Source: Symsagittifera roscoffensis (lineage: Eukaryota > Xenacoelomorpha > Acoela > Convolutidae). From it: 64,000 nucleotides of DNA. The translations under genes and the position numbers were made by a program. This document shows, in pieces, positions 12,066 through 22,666 of the stretch. Within the stretch, counting starts at the first letter, position 1. Every line of letters starts with the position of its first letter. The notes beneath the pieces are model-generated. The model was not told where the DNA came from. It was given only the letters and a program-made list of their open reading frames with translations, and searched no databases. Location: assembly GCF_963678635.1 (NCBI RefSeq), contig NC_087070.1:20197461-20261460 (forward strand), read 5' to 3'.

Positions 12066-13899
12066 TGCATTCATTTATTTTGACAGTTCTCAAAGGGCAC
12101 CTGTGAAAATAAAAGAATGCACAAAAAAAATAAAACAACGAAGATTTAAAAAAAACCGAATGCAAAACAGGAAATAAAATGAAATTGATTCTCAAAAACA
12201 GTTATAATAAATGGAATAAATTAAACGTGCAGAAATTAAACCTAAAAAGTTAAATTTGAACTTAAAAACTTTTTGATAAGAATACTCGAAAAAAATTCAT
12301 GATAAAAGACCCATTAGTTTTTTCGAGATTATTTTAAGATCTAATTTTAGTATAGTCATAATTATATGCCGATGTAGTTGTTAAATTTTAATTTGTTATG
12401 AGGATTTCATTTTGTAGCAGCATGTATGTTCAACCTAGTGGTTATTTTCAATTTAGATATTTGTGAAATTTCTCTCTCTTTTTTTGATGATTTGATCAAT
12501 TTTTGGAACATTGGGATTTGTTTTTAGTTGCTCAGTAATCATTAACCCTCGTCATTGTATAGTTTTTATAATTCAGCTGCCTTTTTGTAAAAGAAAATTC
12601 GGAAGATTAGAAAAGAAAGAGTTTTCATTTTTTTGTCATAAAAAACCCGATTTTTTTAATTTGTACATGCAAAAATTGGAGAGAATATCCGTGCTATTTC
12701 TACAGCCTTAGGTTTTTCTGTTCAAACGATTTTTTTAAAGAAACCTTTTGAACAGCTTTAGTCTAGTTGTTTGTCGTAGATTTTGTTCGAAGTATTTGAT
12801 TGTTAGAAAGTGTTCATCTGTAGCTTCCGTTTTTTGCAAACATTCTCTTCCAAGTGCTTGTCGAAATGCGCTATTAGCGACTCTCGGCGTTACGCTCCGA
12901 TAAACAACAGTCAATTTGATAAACAGTTCGTGTCTAGGCGTTGGATAGCTCACAGCGCGAGTCAGCCTGTTTGTTAGCATTGAACCTTACGAATTAATCG
13001 AGAAAAATTGGCAATTAAGTTATTAATTGGGTTGAAATTTGCTGGTAGATCAATATAACTAGTGTATCGAGCCTGATAAAAAACTCCTAGAACACACCCT
13101 GTCGAAAGAAAAATTTTGCTCTTGAAATCAAACATATATTTTTCAACGACAAACTTATTCAAGTTAGAAATTAGTATATTTAGTCCCAATTTGATATAAC
13201 AGCAGGTTTTGCCCCATTTCCATTTATTAAAATAATTGTCATTTTTTCCTTTCAATTGTTGGAAGATTCAATTGATTTGTTGCCTGCTATTGAATTGAAA
13301 CAACTTGCATGGGGAGCACGGAGCATAGTTGTTTTGGAAAACACATGACGGTTATTGGCGCGAGAAGCGAACCAGCCACTGGTAATTAAAGAGTTTTTGT
13401 AATGGGACGGAATCTGCAAAGGAGTGAATTCTGTCAACTAAATTTGGGACGAAAGTATTGTAGGACGGAAGATACCTGTGCAATCTCAAGAAACCTAGTC
13501 CAACTACAATAGATGAATATAGCTCTTAGATTAAATCCTACAAAAGTCTTCAAAGTTGCCTCCAAAAACTAATTAGCATTAAAAAAAGAACCAAAAAAGT
13601 CTTTAACAAATAATGGTATCCAGAGATAAATACAATAATGGTTGTGTGGTGCTCACTAAATCGGCATGTTTCAACAATAGCTCTTCGCACACTGACCTTG
13701 AGCTTGTCTTATGACTGTTGAATTAAGAACTGATCACCTTGACCCGTTTGCTCAAAACATCATCGAAATTCCCTTTCCCACACATTGCCTTGATATTTTA
13801 GATTTTAAGCAGAAAACTATGAAAAAATTACACTCACCTCGTAACATTTTGAAGCGCGCATAACAAAACACCAGCCAAAATAAACAATTCTTGCCACAT
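2510..13899 (-). CDS. DPP7: DPP7-like serine peptidase (family S28), 7 exons
   Basis: Inferred coding exons on the minus strand: 13838-13899, 9508-9754, 9078-9219 (or 9075-9219), 8576-8769, 5760-5973, 3495-3725 and 2510-2895. The sum is divisible by three and gives about 491 residues, the usual length of dipeptidyl peptidase 2. Exon 1 encodes a hydrophobic signal peptide starting [10 protein letters not shown]. Exon 2 has YFDQRLDHY and YTGNEGP, and exon 3 has [13 protein letters not shown]. Exon 4 has the nucleophile motif FGGSYGGM. Exon 5 has DYPYATDF, exon 6 DPTGCG and [11 protein letters not shown]. Exon 7 has SNGLLDPW (Asp) and GAHHLDLR (His), completing the Ser-Asp-His triad. [10 protein letters not shown] and GAHHLDLRA favour DPP7 over prolyl carboxypeptidase (PRCP). 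The family removes N-terminal dipeptides (X-Pro or X-Ala) in lysosomes or vesicles. All splice phases agree. The exon 2 donor is AAG|GCAAGT, a GC donor. Introns hold a bHLH gene, a LINE and dispersed repeats. Confidence 0.9.
3745..4257 (+). repeat. Family A dispersed repeat (copy 1)
   Basis: About 515 bp, from TTGTTCCGACTTTTGTTACG to CTGATACGAGCAGTCTTG. Internal landmarks are a TTAACGCGCGATA...CGCGCTATTAACGCG palindromic block and TATATGGCGTGTGGGGGG. It begins only 20 bp inside the intron from DPP7 exon 6. Confidence 0.85.
4878..5104. repeat. Family B short repeat (copy 1)
   Basis: Bounded by GGGCTCTTTTCCAGTTTCCC and GAACTGGAAAAGTGCC (inverted ends), with an internal GTGTTATTACGGCTAAATGC. 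Other copies lie at 40,802-41,028 and 41,731-41,945. Inverted ends suggest a small transposon. Confidence 0.75.
7352..8080 (+). CDS. FERD3L: Fer3-like bHLH transcription factor, single exon
   Basis: Intact 242-residue ORF. A basic stretch (KKPKRRR, residues 84-90) precedes a bHLH domain at about residues 96-151, with basic region [16 protein letters not shown], a loop around LPKFSYENK, and helix 2 [27 protein letters not shown], together with the Phe/Tyr-rich loop, is typical of Fer3/FERD3L rather than PTF1A or Twist. The N-terminus is Gln/Pro-rich and the C-terminus is Pro/Tyr-rich with no recognised domain. Members of this family bind E-boxes as dimers with E proteins and act in neural or mesodermal specification. 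The gene lies antisense within the 2.6-kb intron between DPP7 exons 4 and 5. An AATAAA follows at 8211. Confidence 0.9.
   Translation: MDFNQIQQQLLPPPGSIFPYSSVQIQNENDFFVKQDVGGVQGHLPEEFSENQQLPTSLYPSGVSPITSGSDSNTSGNANQPTRKKPKRRRIITPEQRTAANVRERKRMFSMNDGFDELRKHLPKFSYENKLSRIETLRLAIIYIQYMTDIVKNNKTPTEATVRSLKHGWPSSKPRYHFPPFLPAHLYPMISANCDMDYFGQGMPVFPIEMAGQSPTHAMQTLTSYHNEYMELAQNQNSENYW
8211..8216 (+). promoter_or_regulatory. Polyadenylation signal AATAAA of the Fer3-like gene
   Basis: A canonical AATAAA lies 131 bases after the stop codon of the bHLH gene, on the same strand, in AT-rich sequence. Confidence 0.5.
10500..12180 (+). mobile_element. Degenerate non-LTR retrotransposon (RT region), in DPP7 intron 1
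   Basis: Broken plus-strand frames match the order of a CR1/Jockey-like ORF2. Around 10570-10680 is a pre-RT linker-like stretch. At 11113-11281 is an RT segment ([34 protein letters not shown]). From 11480 comes a decayed NHGV...T.L segment matching the GVPQGTVLGP block, and at 11580-11700 a decayed ADD region and the ETEFIVF-like stretch. The C-terminal tail with [10 protein letters not shown] lies near 11970. Stops and frameshifts are frequent, so it is an old, dead copy. It lies antisense to the host gene. The ends are not defined. Confidence 0.6.
12034..12060. repeat. (TA)n microsatellite
   Basis: An alternating TA tract of roughly 26 bases within the 3' part of the decayed LINE. Confidence 0.8.
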
Positions 13900-14980
13900 T
13901 TTCGAAGCTCAACTTTAAATACAATGATAATTTCGGATGACGAACAGGAACTACCAAAGCATTATCAAGTGAATAAAATTGAATAACAAAATACCATGTT
14001 AAACTGAAGTTTCTTATAACTTTGGACGACAGGAAGTTTAAACAATGGTACTATTCGTGAATAATAATAGAAATGTTTGCTTATATTTTCTTTTGGTAAT
14101 CTTATCACATACAGCTAGAGTTCAGGAGGGTGTTTGCTGATGATAATTCATAATCATGGTGTCCAATTAATTATCCAATATGATAACTATGAAGAAGGTC
14201 AAATAATGGCTCTCGCAATCATTTTGCTATAAATTATGACATCAGCAAAAGGTCAATTATGGTTGCACCGTTTAGTGTGAATTACTCATGTTTATTCTCA
14301 AAAAATTGAAAAGAAAGCAGAATTTTTCTTTATCTGCATTGTTTTCGACCATAAAGGTTAGAAAATAAGCTCGCATCTAGGCCGGGGAGGTTTTTTTCCA
14401 CGCAAAACTAGATGCCACACGCTAAATGCGAGTGTCGATTGAAGTAGAAAATCAAAGAACTTTCAGAGGAGTGTAACTATGTCGTGAAACTGTAGTTTCT
14501 GACTATTTGAGGCAAAGAATCACTGCTTTCGAAGGGAGTAACTTTTTGATAGTTTCAGCAGAACAGCACGAATGTGTTTTCTATCAAAATTGATTTATAT
14601 TTTTTCTCGTGGTGTCACATTATTGCGCATGACCCCTCCCACGCAATGAAAACAAAGTAATATTATAGTTACAAAGGGACAAGCTCTTCTGCTTCTATCA
14701 CTCAAACTTCATACCAAACACGTTAGGCCGTTTCTGTGCAATTAGCACAGAAGGTTCCGACCACAGTGATTTCAGAACAAAAATACGAAAAAAATCGAAA
14801 AAGGTTGAATTTTGCTTTCAACTGATTTTTTTTTCTCAAATCATTTTTTATTTCTTTTTTTTGTTACCGTTTGTGTTAAACTGAACTGATTTTGGTTGAA
14901 AAATACAGAAAGAAAAATGATAATAACAAAAACAACCTTAAAAACCTAGTTAATTGAATTGGGAGATCGCCTTCCCGCAC
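13900..14980. other. Upstream region of the DPP7-like gene, no gene seen
   Basis: AT-rich sequence 5' of the DPP7 start. It should hold the promoter, but no TATA box or other element could be assigned with confidence. Confidence 0.4.
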
Positions 14981-14984
14981 CGAA

Positions 14985-15230
14985 GTTTCATGAATAATAA
15001 TCGATTATATTGGATTTTTGTTGACAGTCTCAATAAAACTATAAAAATAATCAATTATAATCGATTAAAAATGCATTATAATGATACTATTTTTCTAAGC
15101 ATTATAATCCAAATATAATCGTTTATAATCGATTATAATCGATTATTTTCGAAAGAAAATGAAACTTGTTTTTAAAGCAAAACAATCCATTTTTAATCGA
15201 TTATAATCGATTATAATTGCGAATTTCTTC
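14985..15230. repeat. AT-rich palindromic array (TAATCGATTATAATCG)
   Basis: Repeated ATTATAATCGATTATAATC palindromes separated by unrelated AT-rich spacers. The same motif recurs near 48,180-48,400, 48,900-49,320, 49,770-49,860, 57,195-57,375 and 57,970-58,080. Confidence 0.75.
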
Positions 15231-16446
15231 TTTTAAAATTTCAGGAAAATTGTTACCAATGTCAGTTGCTTAGTATGGAATAAATTAAATTATCTTCAAT
15301 ATTTTTTTGACAAGTTTTTTTTTCAAACTTTCGAAAAAAACTTTTGAAATTGTGCGACCTCAAATTGACTTTTAAATACGGAGTTAGCTTCAAACATGAC
15401 AAAATATGAGTAATCCTTGTAATTTATATTATTATACCCTGGAACCTTGGATTTTTTCTTGATTATACAACGTTAATTCTTGATTATACCGGGAACGTTA
15501 ATTCTTGATTATGACTGACCCTTTCCAGAAGGGTCACTCATAGTTATTCCAGACGTTCATTAACTTTCGGATGTCGGCAGTAATCCGACAAATGTCTGTG
15601 GACCCTAAAACGACTTTTAATTTTTTTTTATAATAAAGAAACTGTAAGATACTGAAATTTATTTTTTTTCTATAAATCTATTAAAATTTTTTCAGTCTTA
15701 TATTAGTTAGATTAAACAATCAGGTCCATATAAGACAGTACTTAATAGAAAGTTCTCAGCAGCGCTTCAACAGAGTGAACTACCTTCTGCGCTTGCTCAA
15801 GTTGGTGCTCTATCAAGGATAATTTCTCTATATTATTGGATTTTTGCACTACTTGAAACAAACTTATTATTATTTTTGATAATTGAATCTCGACTAAATC
15901 GCTTTTATATAACACCGAACTTGGCCCTTCAATCTTTCATTAGTTGCAGGCATGATTGAGAAAAAACTCACCATGCTTATAACTCTTTCGCTTCACAAAT
16001 AACGTAGTCGGGGAAAAAATTAACTTCAAACTGGGCTTGGTTTTTTTTATCAATGATGACTTGGCCCATCCGACTTACCTCAGCATCTGAATTTACAAGA
16101 GGCTATTTAAAAGTTTATTAAGATTCTCTTCGCTGCGCTCAGTTAACAAAAATAGTCTAGTGTTAGTTTCATCGGTAAACTCTTTAACTCATGAAACCAG
16201 ATGCGTTGGAATGACGGACAAGTCTTGATCATTTTTTATTTTTTCAAATATGTTTGCAGGTTTCTATTGGCGGTCAAATTGATTTGAGTTTTGGTTTTGC
16301 ACGTGCTATCCGATAATCTGACCCCACTATGTATGGCAAAAGGAAACTGGCGATCCAAGTTTTCGAATTGTTGATTATCAATTAACAATCCAACCAATAA
16401 AAATTTTCGCGTCAACCACAAGATAACTTGTAAACATATGCAAGAC

Positions 16447-16878
16447 CAGGGGCGGATTTAGGGGGGAGGGGAGGGTTGCGGACATTCCTTCCCCTCAGGG
16501 ATTCGACCCCTGCCGATCCAAATGGTCCCTTCTTTGGTACTTATTAAGAAATCCATTTTTGGCCGACCGACCCTAAAATTTTTGTAAAGGCGCCTTTGGC
16601 GCCTATATATACTAATTTTGAGGGGCGAGCGCGCGCCGAAAAAAAACGCGATTTTTTTTTGCTCAAAACTTAGCAAAAAAAGCCTAAAAATGCCTTTTTT
16701 GGACTGTTTTTTCAAAATTTTGCCTGCGGCGCAAAAAATTTCACCAAAACAGGGACTAAGCCGTGCTTAGGGAGAGCTCCAAAAATCAATTCGGTCGACC
16801 TAAAAAAAAGGCCGACAAAATTTTCGAAATTTTTTTGAAAATCCGCCCCCCTTCGAGAAAATCCCACATCCGCCCCTG
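16447..16878. mobile_element. hAT-like non-autonomous element with 8-bp duplication
   Basis: Starts CAGGGGCGGATTTAGG and ends ATCCGCCCCTG. Flanked by TGCAAGAC at 16439-16446 and 16879-16886. Terminal CAGGGGCGGAT and 8-bp duplications are typical of hAT elements. The interior carries G-rich, GGCGCGCGC-like and GGTCGACC landmarks and no transposase. Confidence 0.85.
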
Positions 16879-17408
16879 TGCAAGACTGCTCGTATCAGGG
16901 CGAAGCTCTGAAAATTCCGACTGCCTTTTAAGGTCTATGGAGCAGTAATAACATGAAAAAATTAAATGTAAAAAAATTCAAATAAAAACTTAAATTTGAG
17001 ACTTTTTGTGAAATTAATCCCCCCACACGCCATATACAAGTACAAACGATAGTTTTCGCTCCTTTTAACAAATCAATTATGGCAAAAAAGCTTCTTTCAA
17101 TCAATTTGGAACGATTTCTAAGATGGATTAAATCTCCGCTTACGCGTTAATAGCGCGAAATATATCGCGCGTTAATTGTCCCAAATTGACCAAAATGGCA
17201 ATTTGTAACCTCCATAATTTTACGAAAAAAGTTCACAAGTGAAATATATTTTTTTAAACTTTAAGCTCAAGACAACGATACCTTTTGATTGATAGAAAAA
17301 AATTAACGTTAAAATTTAAGTTATAGAGTTGAAATTTGTCTGAAGAAAAAAAACCTCCGCCGAGCACAAAAATTTTGTTACTTTCGTTACGAAAGTCGGA
17401 ACAATAAA
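16879..17408 (-). repeat. Family A dispersed repeat (copy 2, inverted)
   Basis: Starts TGCAAGACTGCTCGTATCAG and ends CGAAAGTCGGAACAA. A hAT-like element lies immediately at its left end, sharing the TGCAAGAC target duplication. Confidence 0.8.
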
Positions 17409-17859
17409 TAGCACAATAAATCAGCATCCAAAAATAAATTTCTTCGAAACTTTTGAATCAAAATTTTAAGAATTACGTGGTAATGAAACACTGAGGGGAA
17501 AAATCCCTTTAGGGCGCTGGCGGAAAAATCCAAATACCAATTGCAGTGGGGAAAAAATTAACGCGAGGATGGAAGATAATTTTGTTCGTATAAATCGAAT
17601 GGTAAGTTCAACGGCCAATTAAAAGGAGACTGAATATTTAAAAACTCGTTATTAATTTGTTTTTTAAATTAGTTTCATTTCTGGTTAACTTCCATCTATG
17701 CTTCTACTTCAACCCTAATTCAATTTATGGTGACCACGAGTAATTAAGTTTTCCGAGTTGCAGTTTTGCCTAATGCTAATGTGGTCAATATTAAAACAAG
17801 TAGTGCGGATTTTTGTCATAAGGTAAATTGGTACTATCGGCGACTTTCTTCCTATGTGG

Positions 17860-17955
17860 TTCTTGTTCTATGGGGGATCTAATCTTGGTGGATTATATCC
17901 GGTGGGATGTTATCCGGGGCGGTTTTTTCCTGGGGGATATAGTCCGGGAGCATGC
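17860..17955. repeat. Short degenerate GGGGGAT-TA-TCCGG repeat
   Basis: Four imperfect units of about 16-28 bp containing GGGGGATCTAATC, GGTGGATTATATCCGG, GGGATGTTATCCGG and GGGGGATATAGTCCGG. Confidence 0.55.
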
Positions 17956-18199
17956 ATTATTTTTGGCGCTGTTTTATGACACCCTACACTGGTTTAGCTA
18001 AACTGAAAATTTCAAAAGCGCCTTGTTCTCTAACTTATTTTTTTTACGAGGAAAATCCCAAGACAAAAAATCTGTTCTGAAAGAAACGTAAAATAACGCA
18101 CGCAAAAAGATTGAAAATCGAATTTTTGCCTCGCTTTTCAAAAATTGTCCTCCGGCATGATAAACGTTAGCCGGAGCCATTTGAAAAAGGGTTTTCATA

Positions 18200-20566
18200 T
18201 AACCCAAATGAAACAGGGTTTTCATATAGATTTATGCCGGCAGCATTTAATTTCTGGGGGTTCATAGTTACTGTTTCTACTAACTGACGTGAAAAAAATT
18301 CAATGTCATGCATCAAAAGAAACACTATTAAGAGAGTGAAAAACAAACACAATTTTTTGTCCAGAAAATTTTTTTGGTTTCTCCATTAAATGACAATTGT
18401 GTATCACTATCACTTACTGTACTCCGACTGCTTTGTTTTATTATCACCCGGATTCATGGTTGACTCAAAATGAAATTTGGCGATGAGGACCTTTGATGAA
18501 GACATGCAGCTGCTAAGTCTTGGCTCAGAAACTTCACCTGGAAAGCTTCGATTTTCCAATTTTGAAATATAGTTTATGTTGATTGTTGAATTAGAAACAA
18601 AAATAACATATTTTTGATAGCCACCCTGTTTTTCAAGAATTTTTTCCATCATTGGCAAAACAACATGTCAATAAGGGCAGCAATTATCATCTGACAGTGA
18701 ATCTTTTCCTGTTTTAATTGTGTTTCCACAAAAATTCCTACACTTATCTGCTTACATTTTTATCGGTTTTATGTCGGATGAAATTGCTAGCTAGTGCTGC
18801 TAAATTTTCAAAAAAACGCGTAAGTAAAAACACAACGCTCCTTTTCTTGCGCGAGTTTGTAGTTCAATTGTTCAAGGACTAGGCTGCTCGGAAAAATTGC
18901 TTTCGCACTTGGAAGGAAACTAATTCTGTATAGAGCTTCATTTTTTCTACTGCTCATGTCATTTCAAACAAGAAACCTTAAAACCATAGGGCACCTAAGA
19001 TCATAATTTTTAGGTCAAAACAGTGGAAAGCTCAAAAGTTGTGGTTTTTTTAGGAATAGCAGTTATCCTTAGTCAGACAACAAAGTTTTGTTGCTTAAAC
19101 TGCAAATTTTTGAGATTTTGTTTAAATCGACATTCTTTTCCCGGGTGATCTTAGGGATATTAATTTTTTTGATGATATCAAGCTTCTCATTTTGGTCGAT
19201 GGAGTTACTGCTAAACAATTTAAAAAGATTACAGACTTTTTTGTAGAGAATGCACAGTTTTAAGAAAAAATGTTGCCAGCTGTTTTTAAGTGATATTTTT
19301 AGTAAGTCCTTCATTTCCTTGCTCCAGTTTTAGAGAATTAAAATCTTCAAAAACCGACAGTCATTTTGGGTCAAAATGTTACAGCACACAATTTTAAACA
19401 ATCTGCTCAAATGGTTAGGTGCGTTTTCACCGTTTTTGATGAAAATGGGAATTATTGACAAACGATAATTTCTTTAGTAAAAGTAAAGAAATTATTGTTT
19501 CTTTGAACAGTTTGAAATAATTACTCCAATTTTTTGTCGGGAGTCAAGAAATTCTGAGATAGCTGCTTTTTCAGCGTTTTGCTTCACTAGATTGTCCCTA
19601 TATTTGCTTCCGTTTTAAAGAACCGTCTTATTCCAGCAAGTCTTATTGTGCTGAAATTTTCAAAGACACATTTAAACATTTTGTGCTAAAGCATTGCAGT
19701 ATGTTGGGGGATTGATGGATCGAAACACCTTCCAAGACAATTTTTAGCATGTGCTAAAGCATTGCGGTCTGTTTGTGGATTGTTGGATTGAAAACATTTT
19801 TGATGAATTGAAAGCTCAAATAAATTGCATGGTATACTAAATTTGAAATTGAAAGACATTTTATTTTTGCTAATTGAAGTTTCAAAAGTAAAGCTAGATA
19901 GACCATGCACGTATTCATTTTCCTGTGAGCATTTTGAGGTCAAAAAATATAGATGGCAAAAACTCTTTTCAAGAAATAAATGATTCGGAAAATTCTTGCT
20001 CTTACAATAGGCTATTCAATAAAGTCTGTGGCTTTTTTATGAAATAATTACAGCAATTTTTTGTCGGGAGTCAAGAAATTCTGAGATAGCTGCTTTTTCA
20101 GCGTTTTGCTTCACTAGATCGTCCCTATATTTGCTTCCGTTTTAAAGAACCGTCATATTCCAGCAAGTCTTATTGTGCTGAAATTTTCAAAGACACATTT
20201 AAACATTTTGTGCTAAAGCATTGCAGTATGTTGGGGGATTGATGGATCGAAACACCTTCCAAGACAATTTTTAGCATGTGCTAAAGCATTGTGGTCTGTT
20301 TGTGGATTGTTGGATTGAAAACATTTTTGATGAATTGAAAGCTCAAATAAATTGCATGGTATACTAAATTTGAAATTGAAAGACATTTTACTTTTGCTAA
20401 TTGAAGTTTCAAAAGTAAAGCTAGATAGACCATGCACGTATTCATTTTCCTGTGAGCATTTTGAGGTCAAAAAAATATAGATGGCAAAAACTCTTTTCAA
20501 GAAATAAATGATTCGGAAAATTCTTGCTCTTACAATAGGCTATTCAATAAAGTCTGTGGCTTTTTC
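18200..20566 (+). repeat. Dispersed repeat F, including the Polinton target family
   Basis: 18,430-18,550 matches the joined flanks of the Polinton (22,080-22,151 plus 40,393-40,450). 19,000-19,330 matches in layout 41,260-41,580. The family seems LINE-derived but no RT motif is clear. It includes a near-identical head-to-tail duplication with a 526-bp period (19,513-20,038 and 20,039-20,566). Confidence 0.6.
19513..20566. repeat. 526-bp tandem duplication
   Basis: Two head-to-tail copies, both starting TGAAATAATTAC and ending GTCTGTGGCTTTTT, with only a handful of differences. Mirrored minus-strand ORFs (19,686-19,943 and 20,213-20,500) arise from the duplication and are not supported as genes. 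Confidence 0.85.
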
Positions 20567-20757
20567 CTCCCCCCCCCACCTCACAAAAGCATCAATTTAT
20601 GGTCTGAGGGGTGGTTTTACAAGGTTGATTATGAACATCAAATATGTTTGCCATGGTCTAATTAGTCTGCATGTCAGTTTTCATGACAATTGGACAATGT
20701 GAACAGTAATTTGAATTATAAAAATTTGCTGCTGGGGGAAAAAGAAAAAGAGCCAGG
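20555..20757. repeat. Family C short repeat (copy 1)
   Basis: Inverted ends GGCTTTTTCCTCCCCC and GGGGAAAAAGAAAAAGAGCC, with an internal AATATGTTTGCCATGGTCTA. Further copies or fragments lie at 21,520-21,726, 41,029-41,220 (inverted), 42,128-42,243 and near 56,120. Confidence 0.7.
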
Positions 20758-20981
20758 TCTGTTATTAGATAAGTTAATTTTTCCCCACAAATCTATTGTA
20801 CAAAATCACAGTTTTTAAAACATACCTTTCAAAGCGTGTACTTTAAGTTTCATTTCAGCTTTAAATCGTACGCTCCGGAGTTGAAATTTCTAAAATTACA
20901 CAGTAATAAATAACTGAGAGGGGTATATTTAGGGACACTGGGGGAAGAAAGCATCCCTTGTCATGATTTGGATCGTCTAAA

Positions 20982-21513
20982 GTAACGGAATATTTGTGCC
21001 CGGGGTGGGTTTTTTTTCTTCAGACAAATTTCGACTTTTTAACTAGCCATTTTTGAAGGAATTTTTTTATATCATTCGAAAGGTATTGTTGTCCTGAGCT
21101 TAAATTTGAAAAGATATTTCACCTGTGATCATTTTTCGTAAAGTTATGAGAGTTTAAAGATTGCCACTTTGGCCATTTTGACCAATTTGGGACAATTAAA
21201 GCCGGATATATTTCGCGCTATGAACGCGTAAGCGGAGATTTAATCCGTCTTAGAAATCGTTCCAAATTGGTTGAAAGAAGCTTGTTTGCCATAATTGATT
21301 TGTTACAAGGAGCAAAATCTTTTGTTTTGTACTTTATATGGTGTGTGGGGGGATGATTTTCATTTAAAAATTTCAAATTTTAGAAAAAATAGTTTTTCAT
21401 TTTGTTTTGTTACATTTAATTTTTTTAATGTTGTTTATGTTATTACTGCTCCATAAACGTTAAAAGGCAGTCGGAATTTTCAGGGCTTCGCCCTGATACG
21501 AGCATTCTTGTTT
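20982..21513 (+). repeat. Family A dispersed repeat (copy 3)
   Basis: Same landmarks as the other copies (AAAGTAACGGAATATTTGTG, then CGCGTAAGCGGAG, then CTTCGCCCTGATACGAGC). Confidence 0.8.
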
Positions 21514-21519
21514 ATATTA

Positions 21520-21726
21520 TGGGCTTTTTTTCCTTTTATCCCCACCTCACACGACCTTCAATATATTAGTGTAACGAGTGGTTTTATGAGGTTGAGTATG
21601 AAGACCAAATATGTTTGTCGTGGCCTTATTAGTCTGTATGTAAATTTTCGTAGCAATCGGACAATGTAGTCAACAAATTTACAAGTAAAAGATTGCAGGT
21701 GGGGGGTGAAAAGGAAAAAGAGCCAT
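21520..21726. repeat. Family C short repeat (copy 2)
   Basis: Same inverted ends and interior as the copy at 20,555. Confidence 0.7.
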
Positions 21727-22145
21727 TTTATGTGTAAGGAAGACTGCAGAGCAGAAAATCCAGCATAAAAGAAGGTGAAAGAGCACGCGCGAAAAGTTTC
21801 AAAAACAAAGTTTTTCGTCAGCCTTTTAAAAATTTTCCTGTTGCACGAAAAACGTTAAAACAAGACGGGTCTCAAAAAATTCAAGTCGGCGTTTCAAAAC
21901 TCCTCAGATTCATGGTTCTTCTTTTTATATAAACGACGTGAGAATATGCAAACGTTTAGAATTTGCCAGGCTTCAAAACAAACACTTTTCACGGCCCGAA
22001 AACTAATAGATACTGTTTCTCGAAGAAACTGTTTGTTTCTCAAAAAATGATAGACTTATATTATTCAGTGTTTCCCGACTGCTTCGTTTTTTTTTATCGT
22101 CTTGATTCATGGTCGATTCAAAATAAACTTTGGTGTTTAACTTTT

Positions 22146-22151
22146 GATGAA
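22146..22151. repeat. Left 6-bp target site duplication (GATGAA)
   Basis: GATGAA directly abuts the left Polinton end and matches 40393-40398 exactly. Confidence 0.9.
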
Positions 22152-22390
22152 AGTAGTATTGTATCGTGTCCCGGATCCTAAGGGGGGAGGGTCCTTCCTA
22201 AGGGGGGGGGGGGGTCCTCACGTAAAGCAAAATCCTAGGAAAGGGGTCCTTAATTTTTTGGAGGACCCCTATCCTAGGATTTTGTAAACGAAAGAAATTT
22301 TCCACCCAAAAAGCAGAAGACCCCCTACTTAGGATCTTGCTAAGTTTAGCTTAACAACAAGGGACACGATACAAAATTCTTTCTAATTCC
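22152..22390 (+). repeat. Polinton left terminal inverted repeat with hairpin structure
   Basis: Matches the reverse complement of 40157-40392. The outer 140 bp are nearly identical and the inner part is more diverged. The repeat is self-complementary. Outer arms TTGTATCGTGTCCC (22159-22172) and GGGACACGATACAA (22361-22374) pair. A middle pair is GGATCCTAAGGGGG with CCCCCTACTTAGGATC. Inner arms 22229-22250 and 22262-22283 (both containing CCTAGG) pair around a short AT loop. It contains G runs of up to about 12. Confidence 0.9.
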
Positions 22391-22519
22391 AATTTTTGGG
22401 GTCCTAATTATTGGTCCTGGTTAATTATATGAATCATATTAATTGTTATATTTGTTTCGGGCAAATGAACTTTCGACCTAGTTGAAATTTGTTAGTGAAC
22501 GGGGAATTTACTTTTATGG

Positions 22520-22527
22520 TATATAAT
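22520..22527 (+). promoter_or_regulatory. Candidate TATA box for the left gene cluster
   Basis: TATATAAT lies about 140 bases before the first ATG of gene A and just inside the terminal repeat. It is the best TATA-like site in the 22391-22666 leader. No other element was recognised there. Confidence 0.3.
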
Positions 22528-22666
22528 AAAAATGCGCCGGCCAATTTGGCAGCGTAGCTTAACTGTTGGCAGCAGTAAACTAATTCCTTAACTTGACCTA
22601 AATTTTATGGTGAAAAGGCAGTAAATTGAAATTACTCTCAAAACGCGGCGGCCGTTTCTGGGCAAA

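Noticed and set aside
19686-20500. Two similar minus-strand ORFs as a duplicated gene pair
   Set aside because: They are copies of one repeat unit in a tandem duplication, with no recognised motif. The same family appears elsewhere in broken form.
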